Shown here one piece after another: positions 9,320 through 17,300 of a stretch of DNA of 64,000 nucleotides (position 1 is its first letter; each line of letters starts with the position of its first letter). Made by a program: the position numbers and the translations under genes. The stretch spans positions 1-64,000 of the forward strand of contig JAFKGR010000014.1 of assembly GCA_017307735.1 (NCBI GenBank), written 5' to 3'. The notes beneath the pieces were generated by a model. That model was not told where the DNA came from, made no database searches, and saw only the letters and a program-made list of their open reading frames with translations. The DNA comes from Chitinophagaceae bacterium. GTDB lineage: Bacteria; Bacteroidota; Bacteroidia; Chitinophagales; Chitinophagaceae.

Positions 9320-9343
9320 AAAAGCAGTATGACTGCTTTTTTT
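9320..9343 (+). terminator. Intrinsic terminator between the two tRNA genes
   Basis: AAAAGCAGT (9320-9328) and ACTGCTTTT (9332-9340) form a perfect 9-bp stem with a three-base loop, followed by TTT. It lies ten bases after tRNA-Gly, so tRNA-Leu probably needs its own promoter or receives only read-through. TTTGTTTG at 9341-9348 is a weak candidate -7 box for it. Confidence 0.7.
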
Positions 9344-9369
9344 GTTTGCGCAGGTTCTGAAAAAGTATC

Positions 9370-9455
9370 ACCCGGGTGGTGGAATTGGTAGACACGCAGG
9401 ACTTAAAATCCTGTGGCCAGCAATGGCTGTACGGGTTCAACTCCCGTCCCGGGTA
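9370..9455 (+). tRNA. tRNA-Leu (anticodon TAA)
   Basis: An 86-base class II tRNA. The acceptor stem is ACCCGGG/CCCGGGT with discriminator A, the D arm contains GGAATTGGTAGAC, the anticodon stem is CAGGA/TCCTG around CTTAAAA, the long variable arm is TGGCCAGCAATGGCTGT and the T arm is ACGGGTTCAACTCCCGT. All stems pair, so this copy is the functional one. Its 3' part and flank recur several times downstream (see the repeat entries). Confidence 0.97.
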
Positions 9456-9480
9456 CTTTTTTCAAATGGTAGATGGCCAG
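9439..9480 (+). repeat. 42-bp direct repeat, copy a (tRNA-Leu 3' end plus flank)
   Basis: The last 17 bases of tRNA-Leu and the next 25 bases recur without a mismatch at 9886-9927, 447 bp further on. The GIY-YIG frame lies between the two copies. Confidence 0.95.
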
Positions 9481-9548
9481 TAATGGTTAGTCCCGCAACT
9501 GCGGGATGTCTGCTTGACGCAGTCAGGCAGGAACTCCCGTCCCGGGTA
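9468..9548 (+). repeat. R1: degenerate tRNA-Leu copy lacking the anticodon arm
   Basis: The segment begins like the D arm (TGGTAGA), jumps directly to the variable arm (TGGCCAG, then TAATGGTTA where the tRNA has CAATGGCTG), carries two hairpins (TCCCGC-AACT-GCGGGA at 9491-9506 and TGCTTGAC-GCA-GTCAGGCA at 9511-9529), and closes with the T-arm and acceptor half AACTCCCGTCCCGGGTA. It cannot fold as a normal tRNA because the anticodon arm is missing. Confidence 0.85.
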
Positions 9549-9553
9549 CTTTT
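9490..9553 (+). repeat. 64-bp perfect direct repeat, copy a
   Basis: It contains both hairpins and the tRNA-Leu 3' half. An identical copy lies at 9844-9907. The pair flanks the GIY-YIG frame on both sides. Confidence 0.95.
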
Positions 9554-9813
9554 ATTCTTTCATTTCGTTTTTTGTTTACATACTTTATTCGCATGCTGCC
9601 GATAGATATTACATCGGCCAATGTGCTGATCTGAAAAAAAGAGTTCTCAGGCACAATGCCAAAATGGTGCCTTCCACAAAAGCTTTCGCTCCCTGGGTCC
9701 TCCTTTATCACGAAGTTTTCTATTCCAGAGGGGACGCTGTAAAAAGAGAATCTTACCTCAAGAAAATGAAAAGCAGAAAATTCATTGAGAATTTGATTAA
9801 TTCACAGGGGTAG
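9514..9813 (+). CDS. GIY-YIG nuclease, small stand-alone type
   Basis: The frame gives up to 99 residues; the domain itself is about 82 residues. FFVYILYS supplies the GIY-equivalent strand and DRYYIGQ the YIG motif. KKRVLRHN has the conserved Arg, and AVKRESYLKKMKSRKFIENLI has the metal-binding Glu and the C-terminal helix. The domain looks complete. There is no ATG: the frame comes out of tRNA-like repeat R1 (AACTCCCGTCCCGGGTAC read as NSRPGY), with TTG 9514 as the first usual start and ATT further in. The stop TAG at 9811-9813 lies in the D-arm text of repeat R2. Such YhbQ/UvrC-like domains cleave DNA; target and role are unknown. The true start is unresolved. Confidence 0.75.
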   Translation: MTQSGRNSRPGYFYSFISFFVYILYSHAADRYYIGQCADLKKRVLRHNAKMVPSTKAFAPWVLLYHEVFYSRGDAVKRESYLKKMKSRKFIENLINSQG

Positions 9814-9902
9814 ACACGTCCCGATTGAAAATCGGGATGGCCAGTCCCGCAACTGCGGGATGTCTGCTTGACGCAGTCAGGCAGGAACTCCCGTCCCGGG
9901 TA
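9809..9902 (+). repeat. R2: tRNA-Leu-like copy with hairpins replacing arms
   Basis: It begins GGTAGACACG as in the D arm. In place of the anticodon arm it has TCCCGAT-TGAAA-ATCGGGA (9819-9837), then TGGCCAG from the variable arm, then TCCCGC-AACT-GCGGGA (9845-9860), TGCTTGAC-GCA-GTCAGGCA (9865-9883) and the tRNA 3' half. It is the fullest of the degenerate copies. It is not a decodable tRNA because no anticodon loop remains. Confidence 0.85.
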
Positions 9903-9907
9903 CTTTT
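9844..9907 (+). repeat. 64-bp perfect direct repeat, copy b
   Basis: Identical to 9490-9553 and displaced by 354 bp. Confidence 0.95.
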
Positions 9908-9927
9908 TTCAAATGGTAGATGGCCAG
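9886..9927 (+). repeat. 42-bp direct repeat, copy b
   Basis: Identical to 9439-9480 across the tRNA 3' half and its 25-base flank. The flank is not part of the mature tRNA, so a DNA-level duplication is required rather than chance or RNA selection. Confidence 0.95.
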
Positions 9928-9952
9928 TCCCGCAACTGCGGGATACGGGTTC
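9914..9952 (+). repeat. R3: tRNA-Leu-like copy broken inside the T arm
   Basis: TGGTAGA, TGGCCAG, the hairpin TCCCGC-AACT-GCGGGA (9928-9943) and TACGGGTTC occur in tRNA order. The hairpin replaces the CAATGGCTG variable loop. After TACGGGTTC the tRNA text ends and the toxin-antitoxin segment begins; the missing 3' T-arm half reappears on the far side at 10755. Confidence 0.8.
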
Positions 9953-9958
9953 CCTGTC

Positions 9959-9976
9959 TGTTGGTGGTCATGCGTG
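9959..9976 (+). repeat. Left inverted repeat of the toxin-antitoxin segment
   Basis: TGTTGGTGGT at 9959-9968 is the perfect complement of ACCACCAACA at 10689-10698. The match continues outward to CACG after a small length difference (CATG against A). Confidence 0.7.
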
Positions 9977-10036
9977 AGAAATCTTCATACATTCAGAGGT
10001 AAGAAATGTTTCAACTTTCTTCATTAAATTTACATC

Positions 10037-10282
10037 ATGACGAATACAGAAACCAATACGACAATTATAGACGGTTATGTTGGACTTTTAGAAAATTTAA
10101 GTCCAGACAATAAACTTGACTTGATTTCTAAACTGACAGCATCAGTTAAAACAGATTTGGGCGACAGGAAATCTTCATTTAAAAAATCTTTTGGTGCTTT
10201 TGAATCAGAGAAAACAGCCGAAGAAATTATTGAAGAAATCCGCAACAGCAGATTGTTTACCAGAGAAATTGAACCGTTTTGA
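10037..10282 (+). CDS. Probable antitoxin of a PIN-domain toxin pair
   Basis: 81 residues, predicted helical and charged. It has no recognisable DNA-binding motif, but its size, position directly before a PIN toxin and tail (AEEIIEEIRNSRLFTREIEPF) fit antitoxins in which the C-terminal helix wraps the toxin. Its stop overlaps the toxin start in TTGA, so the two are translationally coupled. The pair probably represses its own promoter, as is usual. The family was not identified. Confidence 0.7.
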   Translation: MTNTETNTTIIDGYVGLLENLSPDNKLDLISKLTASVKTDLGDRKSSFKKSFGAFESEKTAEEIIEEIRNSRLFTREIEPF

Positions 10283-10683
10283 AAAAATATCTGATTGACA
10301 CCAACATCGCTATATTTTACATGAAGGGCAAGTTTGACCTGGAAACCAAATTTGACAGCGTGCCATCTGAGAATCTTTTTATTTCAGAAATGACTTTAGC
10401 AGAATTGAAATTCGGTGTTGAGAATAGTGAGCATCGTGAGAAAAATAGAAAAACTCTGGACAATTTTTTAACCGGTGTGCAGGTATTGCCAATTTTTCAC
10501 TCTTTAGACTTGTATGGAAAGGAAAAGGCAAGACTGCGAAAAGCGGGAACACCGATTGACGATTTTGACCTTTTAATTGGCGTAACATCAGTAAATCATA
10601 AATTGACAATGGTAACTAATAATACAAACCATTTTAAAAGAATAATCGGAATAAAATTAGAAGACTGGACCGCAGTAAAATAG
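10279..10683 (+). CDS. PIN-domain ribonuclease toxin (VapC-like)
   Basis: 134 residues with a PIN fold. YLIDTNIAIFYMKG carries the first Asp, SEMTLAELKFGVE the Glu, and PIDDFDLLIGVT the central Asp. In VTNNTNHFKRI an Asn stands where some members have a fourth Asp, which is common in this class. VapC toxins cut tRNA or rRNA. The start is TTG, fixed by the overlap with the antitoxin stop. The TAG stop is followed at once by CACGAACCACCAACA, the right inverted repeat of this segment. Confidence 0.88.
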   Translation: MKKYLIDTNIAIFYMKGKFDLETKFDSVPSENLFISEMTLAELKFGVENSEHREKNRKTLDNFLTGVQVLPIFHSLDLYGKEKARLRKAGTPIDDFDLLIGVTSVNHKLTMVTNNTNHFKRIIGIKLEDWTAVK

Positions 10684-10730
10684 CACGAACCACCAACAAG
10701 GGGCTTGCTTCCATGCCGGTTGAAAGCCCT
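10684..10730 (+). repeat. Right inverted repeat and hairpin after the toxin gene
   Basis: CACG at 10684-10687 and ACCACCAACA at 10689-10698 mirror the left repeat at 9959-9976. GGGCTT (10701-10706) and AAGCCC (10724-10729) can pair around a 17-base loop. No U-run follows, so this is more likely a segment end than a terminator. Confidence 0.6.
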
Positions 10731-10736
10731 GAACGT

Positions 10737-10771
10737 TTGACGCAGTCAGGCAGGAACTCCCGTCCCGGGTA
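10737..10771 (+). repeat. R4: hairpin remnant plus tRNA-Leu 3' half
   Basis: TTGACGCAGTCAGGCA followed by GGAACTCCCGTCCCGGGTA matches 9514-9548 without a mismatch. It restores a tRNA 3' half after the toxin-antitoxin segment, just as R1 and R2 do on either side of the GIY-YIG frame. Confidence 0.9.
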
Positions 10772-10791
10772 CATTTAATTTTTCTACAGAC

Positions 10792-10820
10792 AGACACGCC
10801 CCGATTGAAAATCGTCGGGT
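10792..10820 (+). repeat. R5: D-arm and hairpin fragment, end of the array
   Basis: The 23 bases at 10792-10814 match 9812-9834 with one change (C for T at 10799). The hairpin is partly broken (CCCGA...TCGGG). No further tRNA-like text was found to its right. Confidence 0.75.
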
Positions 10821-10907
10821 GGGATTAAGCATAAGCAAAGTGAGCTATGGTACCAAACGAAACATTCAAATCATGCATCGCTGAGGGTTTGGTTTTTTTC
10901 CCTGATA

Positions 10908-11507
10908 TTATTTTCTCCCTTTAACTTTCTTCTTTCCTGACAACTGCTTTTTCTTTCCGGTTGAAAATTTCTTTTCAGACTGTTTCATTTCTTTTCTCAT
11001 TTCTTTTTGTTTGAGATAACGCGCAATCGCCCTGTGCACACTCATATCCGAAACGCCAAACTCCTTTGCCAAAACGCTGAGTGTCTCCCCTCCTTTCCAA
11101 CGCCTGAAAATTTCTCTTTCACGTTTATACAATTTGCTGGTACGCCCGTCATGTGAACTCCTGCCTGACAAACCTTTTTTGAGGATGGTCTCAAAAATCA
11201 GATCAGTCCTCGACACTTTACGAAGATTCTTGTAGTGATGATTCCTCCGGTTGCCATCTATCGGAACGATGGCGTAATCATCTTTCAAAAGATTTAGTTT
11301 GTGTACAAAAAAATGATATACCAGTTTATTTCTGGAAATTGTTTTTGAAATCCTCTTAGGATGTACTATCGTCACCATTTCGGTTTTTCCGACCACTCCT
11401 CCCTTCAAAAAGGATTTGGTGAATTTGCTAAAAACCCTTCCATCCGGATAAATTTCGTAAGCCTTATTGAAATTAATTTTCTTTGGCCTTGTCATTGTTC
11501 CCGCCAT
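10908..11507 (-). CDS. HNH-fold-like protein with C-terminal helix-turn-helix, probably not a nuclease
   Basis: 199 residues. The first 100 follow the NUMOD4/HNH_3 plan of homing-endonuclease relatives: YEIYPDGRVFS, then NKLVYHFFVHKL and IVPIDGNRRNHHYKNLRKVS, comparable to the usual NHxDGNxxNNxxxNLxxxT core. The catalytic His before the DG is Pro here. Residues 125-165 (REREIFRRWKGGETLSVLAKEFGVSDMSVHRAIARYL) form a resolvase-type helix-turn-helix. The tail is lysine-rich. It is therefore likely a DNA-binding protein derived from an HNH nuclease. It faces the tRNA-Leu array, 88 bases from its last repeat. Confidence 0.55.
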   Translation of the reverse strand: MAGTMTRPKKINFNKAYEIYPDGRVFSKFTKSFLKGGVVGKTEMVTIVHPKRISKTISRNKLVYHFFVHKLNLLKDDYAIVPIDGNRRNHHYKNLRKVSRTDLIFETILKKGLSGRSSHDGRTSKLYKREREIFRRWKGGETLSVLAKEFGVSDMSVHRAIARYLKQKEMRKEMKQSEKKFSTGKKKQLSGKKKVKGRK

Positions 11508-11700
11508 AATTATATAATTTTATCTGTTGTACAAATCTTTGAATCACTTCTTAAAAATCTACCCGGTTATGGCAATAATGGCTGCCGGATGCAATTTAAT
11601 CAGAATAATATATCATACCGGGAACAAGGGAATTGATTTTCACAGCGTATCAAAATATTAACCGGGCCGTCTGTTTATTTGATTCTCTTCAATATCTTTA

Positions 11701-12879
11701 GTGCTTCTTATGCTCAGGCAGTATTTAAATTTCAGGATCGGATTGGCCCTGTTGGCTGTTGTTATCGTTACAGGAACTATTTTCTATTCAAATTTCCTGT
11801 CAAAAAAAATTGCCTCGGAAGAAAGAGAAAAAATCAGCCAATGGGTGGAGGCAAACAAATTCATTGCATCTGCACCTCCGGGGACAGACCTCACCCTGGC
11901 GAGCCAGATCCAGCAGCAAAACAACGATATACCGGTTATCTGGACAAACGAAAAAGATAGTATAATCGACTTCAGGAATATTGATTCGCGTCATGCACCG
12001 ACACAAAAACTTCTTGAAAAAAAACTGGATCAGTTCAGAAAAGCTCACCCTCCCATTGTACTTGTGCTCAGCCAGGAACCCTATATCGCCGACAAATATT
12101 TTTATGGAGATTCAGAGCTGCTTACCCAAATCAGGTACTTTCCCATTGTGCAACTATTGGTAGTTGCCTTGTTTATCATTATCATTATTTATTCAATCAG
12201 CACGCGGAATAAGGCCACGCAAAACCAGGTCTGGGCGGGAATGGCCAGAGAAACTGCACATCAGCTCGGAACACCGCTGACCTCTCTCCAGGGATGGATA
12301 GAAATTTTAAAAGAACAAAATAATGCAGGTACATCTGTGGCTGATGAAATGAAAAAAGATGTGGAAAGGCTGCGCCTCATCAGCGATCGTTTCGGAAAAA
12401 TCGGGAGCGCTCCACATCTCGATCCGAATAATATTACCATCCTGATTCAGAACATGATCAGCTATATCCGGCATATTGCACCCAAAAAAGTATCCTTCTT
12501 TTTTCATCCCGAAAAAGAGGAGACAATTGCCAACGTTTCTCCCCCGCTGTTTGACTGGGTAATCGAAAATCTGCTCAAGAATGCGCTGGACGCGATGAAT
12601 GGTGAAGGTGAGATTCATATTTCCCTGCACACTACCTCAACCAAAATACTGATTGATGTCAGAGACAACGGAAAAGGAATCAGCAACAAAATTATCAAAC
12701 GGATTTTCAAACCCGGTTTCTCGACAAAGCGGCGCGGCTGGGGCCTCGGATTGTCGCTCTGCAAAAGGATTATTGAACAATATCACAAAGGGCAATTGTT
12801 TGTAAAAAATACTGAAATCGGAAAAGGCACCACCTTCAGGATAATACTGAACAGGGATAATGAAATGCACGAAACTTAA
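11701..12879 (+). CDS. Membrane sensor histidine kinase
   Basis: 392 residues. A membrane helix near residues 12-32, an extracytoplasmic sensor of about 110 residues with no recognised fold, and a second helix at 148-166 precede the kinase core. The phospho-acceptor is His187 in ARETAHQLGTPLTSL, and WVIENLLKNALDAM is the N box. DNGKGI and GWGLGLSLCKRI are the G boxes that bind ATP. The ETAHQLGTPL form is common in Bacteroidota kinases. No response regulator is adjacent, so it is an orphan. The start may be GTG 11701 or ATG 11710; the latter seems better. Confidence 0.92.
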   Translation: MLLMLRQYLNFRIGLALLAVVIVTGTIFYSNFLSKKIASEEREKISQWVEANKFIASAPPGTDLTLASQIQQQNNDIPVIWTNEKDSIIDFRNIDSRHAPTQKLLEKKLDQFRKAHPPIVLVLSQEPYIADKYFYGDSELLTQIRYFPIVQLLVVALFIIIIIYSISTRNKATQNQVWAGMARETAHQLGTPLTSLQGWIEILKEQNNAGTSVADEMKKDVERLRLISDRFGKIGSAPHLDPNNITILIQNMISYIRHIAPKKVSFFFHPEKEETIANVSPPLFDWVIENLLKNALDAMNGEGEIHISLHTTSTKILIDVRDNGKGISNKIIKRIFKPGFSTKRRGWGLGLSLCKRIIEQYHKGQLFVKNTEIGKGTTFRIILNRDNEMHET

Positions 12880-12890
12880 AAAGAAAGGAT

Positions 12891-14099
12891 TTATTCTTCC
12901 ACCTTCAGAATCTTATGGCCCATCTTATCTCTTTTGGTGAGGAGATATTTCTTGTTGTATTTATTGGGTTTGATTTCTATAGGCACTGTTTCCACAATTT
13001 CAAGCCCGTAACCAAGCAGGCCGGCGCGCTTCTTTGGATTATTACTTAAAAGCCGGATTTTGGAAATCCCCAAATCTCTGAGTATCTGAGCACCTACTCC
13101 ATAATCCCGCTGATCTGCCTTGAATCCGAGTTTCAGATTGGCTTCCACCGTATCCAATCCTTCTTCCTGCAACTTGTAAGCCCGGAGTTTGTTGAGAAGG
13201 CCAATTCCCCTGCCCTCCTGATTCATGTACAATACCAGACCCTTGCCTTCCTGCTCAACCATTCTCATCGCAGTATGCAATTGATCTCCGCAATCACATC
13301 TCAAAGAGCCTAAAATATCGCCTGTCATACAACAACTGTGTACTCTAACCATCACGGGTTCGTCTTTTTTCCATTCACCTTTTTTAAGTGCCAGATGGAG
13401 ATCTCCTGTATTCGTTTGTGTATAAGCAATCAATTCAAATATGCCATATTTGGTAGGCAGCTTCACCTGGGTTTCTTTCTTTATCAGAGATTCCATCCTG
13501 AGGCGGAACTGGATTAAATCTTTAATGGAAATCAATTTCAGTTGATGTTTCTCAGCAATCCTGGTCAATTCCGGAAGCCTTGCCATGGTACCATCTTCAT
13601 TCATAATCTCCACCAAAACACCGGCTTCTCCATGTCCTGCCAACCTCGCAAGATCAATGGTAGCTTCGGTGTGGCCTGCGCGGCGCAACACACCACCATT
13701 CTTTGCCATCAGAGGAAAAATGTGGCCGGGCCTTCCAAGCTCATCAGGTTTGGTTTCGGGATTAAGGACTGCCTGCACAGTTCTCGCCCTGTCCTGGGCA
13801 GAGATTCCTGTGGTGCACCCGTGCCCCAATAAATCAACACTGATGGTAAAAGGAGTGGCATGAAGTGCGGTATTGTGCTGAACCATCGGATTTAATTGCA
13901 ATTCATGGCACCTGGCTTCGCTGATGGGCATACAAACCAGTCCGCGCCCGTATTTGCTCATAAAATTAATAATCTCCGGTGTTACGTTTTTGGCAGAGGT
14001 GACGAAATCACCTTCATTTTCGCGGTCCTCATCATCCACTACAATAACCATTTTACCCTTTTGGATATCATTTATGGCATCTTCAATCTGATCAAACAT
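12891..14099 (-). CDS. ribBA: Bifunctional DHBP synthase / GTP cyclohydrolase II
   Basis: 402 residues. Residues 1-200 are 3,4-dihydroxy-2-butanone-4-phosphate synthase ([36 protein letters not shown]). Residues 205-402 are GTP cyclohydrolase II, with zinc ligands in [18 protein letters not shown] and [13 protein letters not shown]. It makes both starting compounds of riboflavin synthesis from ribulose 5-phosphate and GTP in the cytoplasm. Length and order are those of normal bacterial RibBA. It is a single gene, convergent with the kinase, with no FMN riboswitch visible in the leader. Confidence 0.97.
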   Translation of the reverse strand: MFDQIEDAINDIQKGKMVIVVDDEDRENEGDFVTSAKNVTPEIINFMSKYGRGLVCMPISEARCHELQLNPMVQHNTALHATPFTISVDLLGHGCTTGISAQDRARTVQAVLNPETKPDELGRPGHIFPLMAKNGGVLRRAGHTEATIDLARLAGHGEAGVLVEIMNEDGTMARLPELTRIAEKHQLKLISIKDLIQFRLRMESLIKKETQVKLPTKYGIFELIAYTQTNTGDLHLALKKGEWKKDEPVMVRVHSCCMTGDILGSLRCDCGDQLHTAMRMVEQEGKGLVLYMNQEGRGIGLLNKLRAYKLQEEGLDTVEANLKLGFKADQRDYGVGAQILRDLGISKIRLLSNNPKKRAGLLGYGLEIVETVPIEIKPNKYNKKYLLTKRDKMGHKILKVEE

Positions 14100-14118
14100 G
14101 AATTAAATTATTGAATTG

Positions 14119-14126
14119 CAAAGATA
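14119..14126 (-). promoter_or_regulatory. -7 promoter box of ribBA (TATCTTTG)
   Basis: TATCTTTG on the minus strand matches TAnnTTTG exactly and lies 19 bases before the ATG. A TTG on the same strand at 14151-14153 is 24 bases upstream, slightly longer than ideal spacing. The implied leader is too short for a riboswitch. Confidence 0.55.
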
Positions 14127-14260
14127 GCAAACACTTGTATAGATGGGCATCAATTGTTGATTAAAACTCATATAATTATCTTTTAGAAAATAAGGGAGAA
14201 TTTAATCCACAAAAGCATCGAAACAGTGTTTAAAAATGTCTTTGATAATGTTAATAAATA

Positions 14261-14293
14261 TTGTGTTAATTAGCCGATAATTCATTTTCTTTG
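14261..14293 (+). promoter_or_regulatory. Candidate promoter of the Oar-like receptor
   Basis: TTG at 14261-14263 and TTTCTTTG at 14286-14293 are spaced by 22 bases. The -7 box has one mismatch. It lies 20 bases before the ATG. Confidence 0.4.
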
Positions 14294-14312
14294 CGGCATA
14301 AAAAAAACAGCT

Positions 14313-17300
14313 ATGAATTTTAAAAGAATTTTACCAATTCTGATTGCAGTACTGTTGACACCTTTCCTCATAAAGGCACAGGTTACGACCAGTAACATTT
14401 CTGGTTTTGTAAGGTCAGAAGGTGGTGAACCCATTGCAGGGGCAACAATAACTGCGGTTCACCTACCATCAGGAACTAAATATTTTACTGTAACTCAGAA
14501 AGACGGAAACTTTACCATTCCGAACACAAGGATCGGAGGCCCCTACTCTATCACAGCCGAATCCATCGGGTTCGCCACTCAAACCATTGATGGGGTCACT
14601 TTAAGATTGGGTGATACCTATAATGCTCAATTTTCGCTTTCAAACAAGGCAAGCGTATTGAGTGAGATCACCATCTCTGCGACCGGGCGCCCAACTACAA
14701 TCAAAACCGGGTTGAGCACCAATATCAACTCCAGACAACTTGCCACGCTGCCTTCCATCAGCCGGAGCATCACAGACTTTACCCGTCTGACTCCTCAGGC
14801 CAATGGTACTTCCTTCGCAGGTATGGACAGCCGTTTCAACAATCTGCAGATAGATGGTGCAAACCTGAATAACAACTTTGGGTTGAGCTCAGATCTGATG
14901 CCGGGCGGTGGTTCAAGCCCTATTTCCTTTGAAACTTTTGACGAAGTGAGTGTGAACATCGCTCCGTTTGATGTGAGACAATCGGGATTCACGGGTGCAG
15001 GTTTGAACGTGACTACCAAGAGCGGCACAAACACATTCCATGGTTCAGTTTATGGATTCTATCGCAATGGGAGTTTCAATGGAAAACATGCAGGAAAAGT
15101 AGATGTAACTAATCCGACTCAGACCAATAAACTATACGGTGCTACTTTGGGCGGTCCGATTATCAAGAACAAATTATTTTTCTTCGTGAATGTTGAAAAG
15201 GAAAATAACCAGGTTCCAAATGCAGTTACCTTGATCCCGACCGGATCAAGTGCCACAGGTAATGTATCTGCTGCTCCGAAAGATTCTTTGGATAAATTCA
15301 GCCAATTCTTAAAAACCAAATACAATTATAACACAGGAGTTTACGACAACAGGCCCAATTATGCCACAAAGAATACCAAAATTCTGGGTAAAATTGACTG
15401 GAATATCAGTGAACGTCATAAACTGACTTTGAGATATTCAAACTTCAAGGGTACAGATCAGTCTCCGGTTAATGGAAGCAGTGTTCCAAACAGCGGCGCA
15501 GGAGGATTTACAATCTATAATCCTTCCACAGGTGTAGCTGTATTGAAAAATCAATCCAGACTGCCTAATAATCGTAATAGTGAACAATCAATCGCATTCT
15601 CAAATTCAGATTATGGATTCAACCATACGGTCCAATCAGGGACTTTGGAATTGAACAGTAATTTTAATCCCAAATGGTCAAATCAACTTTTATTGGCTTA
15701 CACGCACGATCAGGATACACGTTTCAGCCCGGGCGGAATGTTCCCGACCATTGAAATATTCAACGGAGACGGAACAGTTCCCGGCGTTACCCAAGGTAGA
15801 AATTACATGTCTGCCGGAACGGATCCATTTACAAGAAATAATGATGTAGTTAATAACATTGCTTCTTTTACTGATAATGTTACTCACTTCATGGGCAAGC
15901 ATACCCTGGTTGCAGGTGTTACCTATGAATACCAAAAAGTTGGTAATGCATTCATGGGAGGTTCAGAAAGCTTGTATATGTACAATACGCTGAATGACTT
16001 TATTACGGATGCACCTCCTGCCTACTTCTCTTATACTTATTCTTTGGTACCTGGACAAAACAAGGTTTTTTCAGCCAACCTGAAAGTTGGACAATTGGGT
16101 ATTTATATACAGGATGAAGTAAATATCAATCCTAACTTCAAACTGACATACGGAATCAGAGGTGATGTACCAACTTACCTGGCACAACCTATACCGAACC
16201 CTGCTATCAATGCATTGCAGTTCCCGAATAAGGATGGTGAAATGATGAACTACAACACAGGGCATTGGCCGAAATCAAAATTGCTGTTATCACCACGCGC
16301 CGGTTTCAGATGGAGAGTTCCTGACGAAAAAGGATTGGTTATTCGTGGTGGTCTGGGAATCTTCACCGGTAAAATGCCATTTGTTTATCTCACCAATATG
16401 CCAAGCGGTAGCGGTGTATATCAAAACGGTGTAGCCGTAAACGATCTGGCAACATTGGCTACTATGACGTTTAATCCGGATCCGGATGGTTATAATTCAA
16501 TGTTCCCTCAAACCGTTACAGCAAAGGCTCCGGGAAGTTTCACCCTTATTGATCCCAATTACAAATTCCCTCAGATTTTCAGGACCAACTTCGCAGTTGA
16601 AAAACAACTGGGTAATGGATTTTCAGCAAACATTGATTTATTGTACACAAAAAATATCAACACTGTGTATATGCGTAATGCAAACCTGATCGCTCCGGCA
16701 GGCAATCTTACCGGACTTGATAACAGGCCTTATTACCCCTCCACACAGACAGGTGCTTCCAAATTTGTCAATCCATCGGTGGGAAGTGTGATAGTACTTG
16801 AAAATTACAGCAAGGGTTATTCATTTTCAGCTACTGCCCAGATTAATAAATCTTTCTCAAAAGGATTTTACGGATCAATAGCCTACACTTATACGGTAGC
16901 AACCGAGTTAACCTCTAACCCGGGTTCTCAGGCAACTTCAGTTTGGCAATCCCTCGCTAATGTGGGTACGCCTAACAATCTGGAATTGTATAATTCTCTT
17001 TATTCCATACCACACAGAGTGGTGGCTGCTCTTTCATACAGGATTGAATATGCCAACCACATGGCCTCTACCCTGAGTTTGTTCTATCAGGGATCGGCAC
17101 AAGACAAATACAATTTCCTAATTGGTGGCGACCTGAATGGCGATGGCAACAATGCTTCTGACCTGATGTACATTTATGCAAAGGGTTCAGATGTTCCATT
17201 TGTCAACTTCATGCAGGGAAGTACAATTAAATACACAGTTGCACAACAACAGGCAGCTTATGATGAATTTGTTGCTAATTCACCATATCTGCGTCATCAT

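Noticed and set aside
9456..10820. Repeat cluster as a possible CRISPR array
   Set aside because: Repeats are tRNA-derived, unequal in length and spaced by whole genes; there are no uniform spacers and no cas genes.
14100..14312. FMN riboswitch upstream of ribBA
   Set aside because: The promoter box lies 19 bases before the start codon and no FMN aptamer pattern is present.
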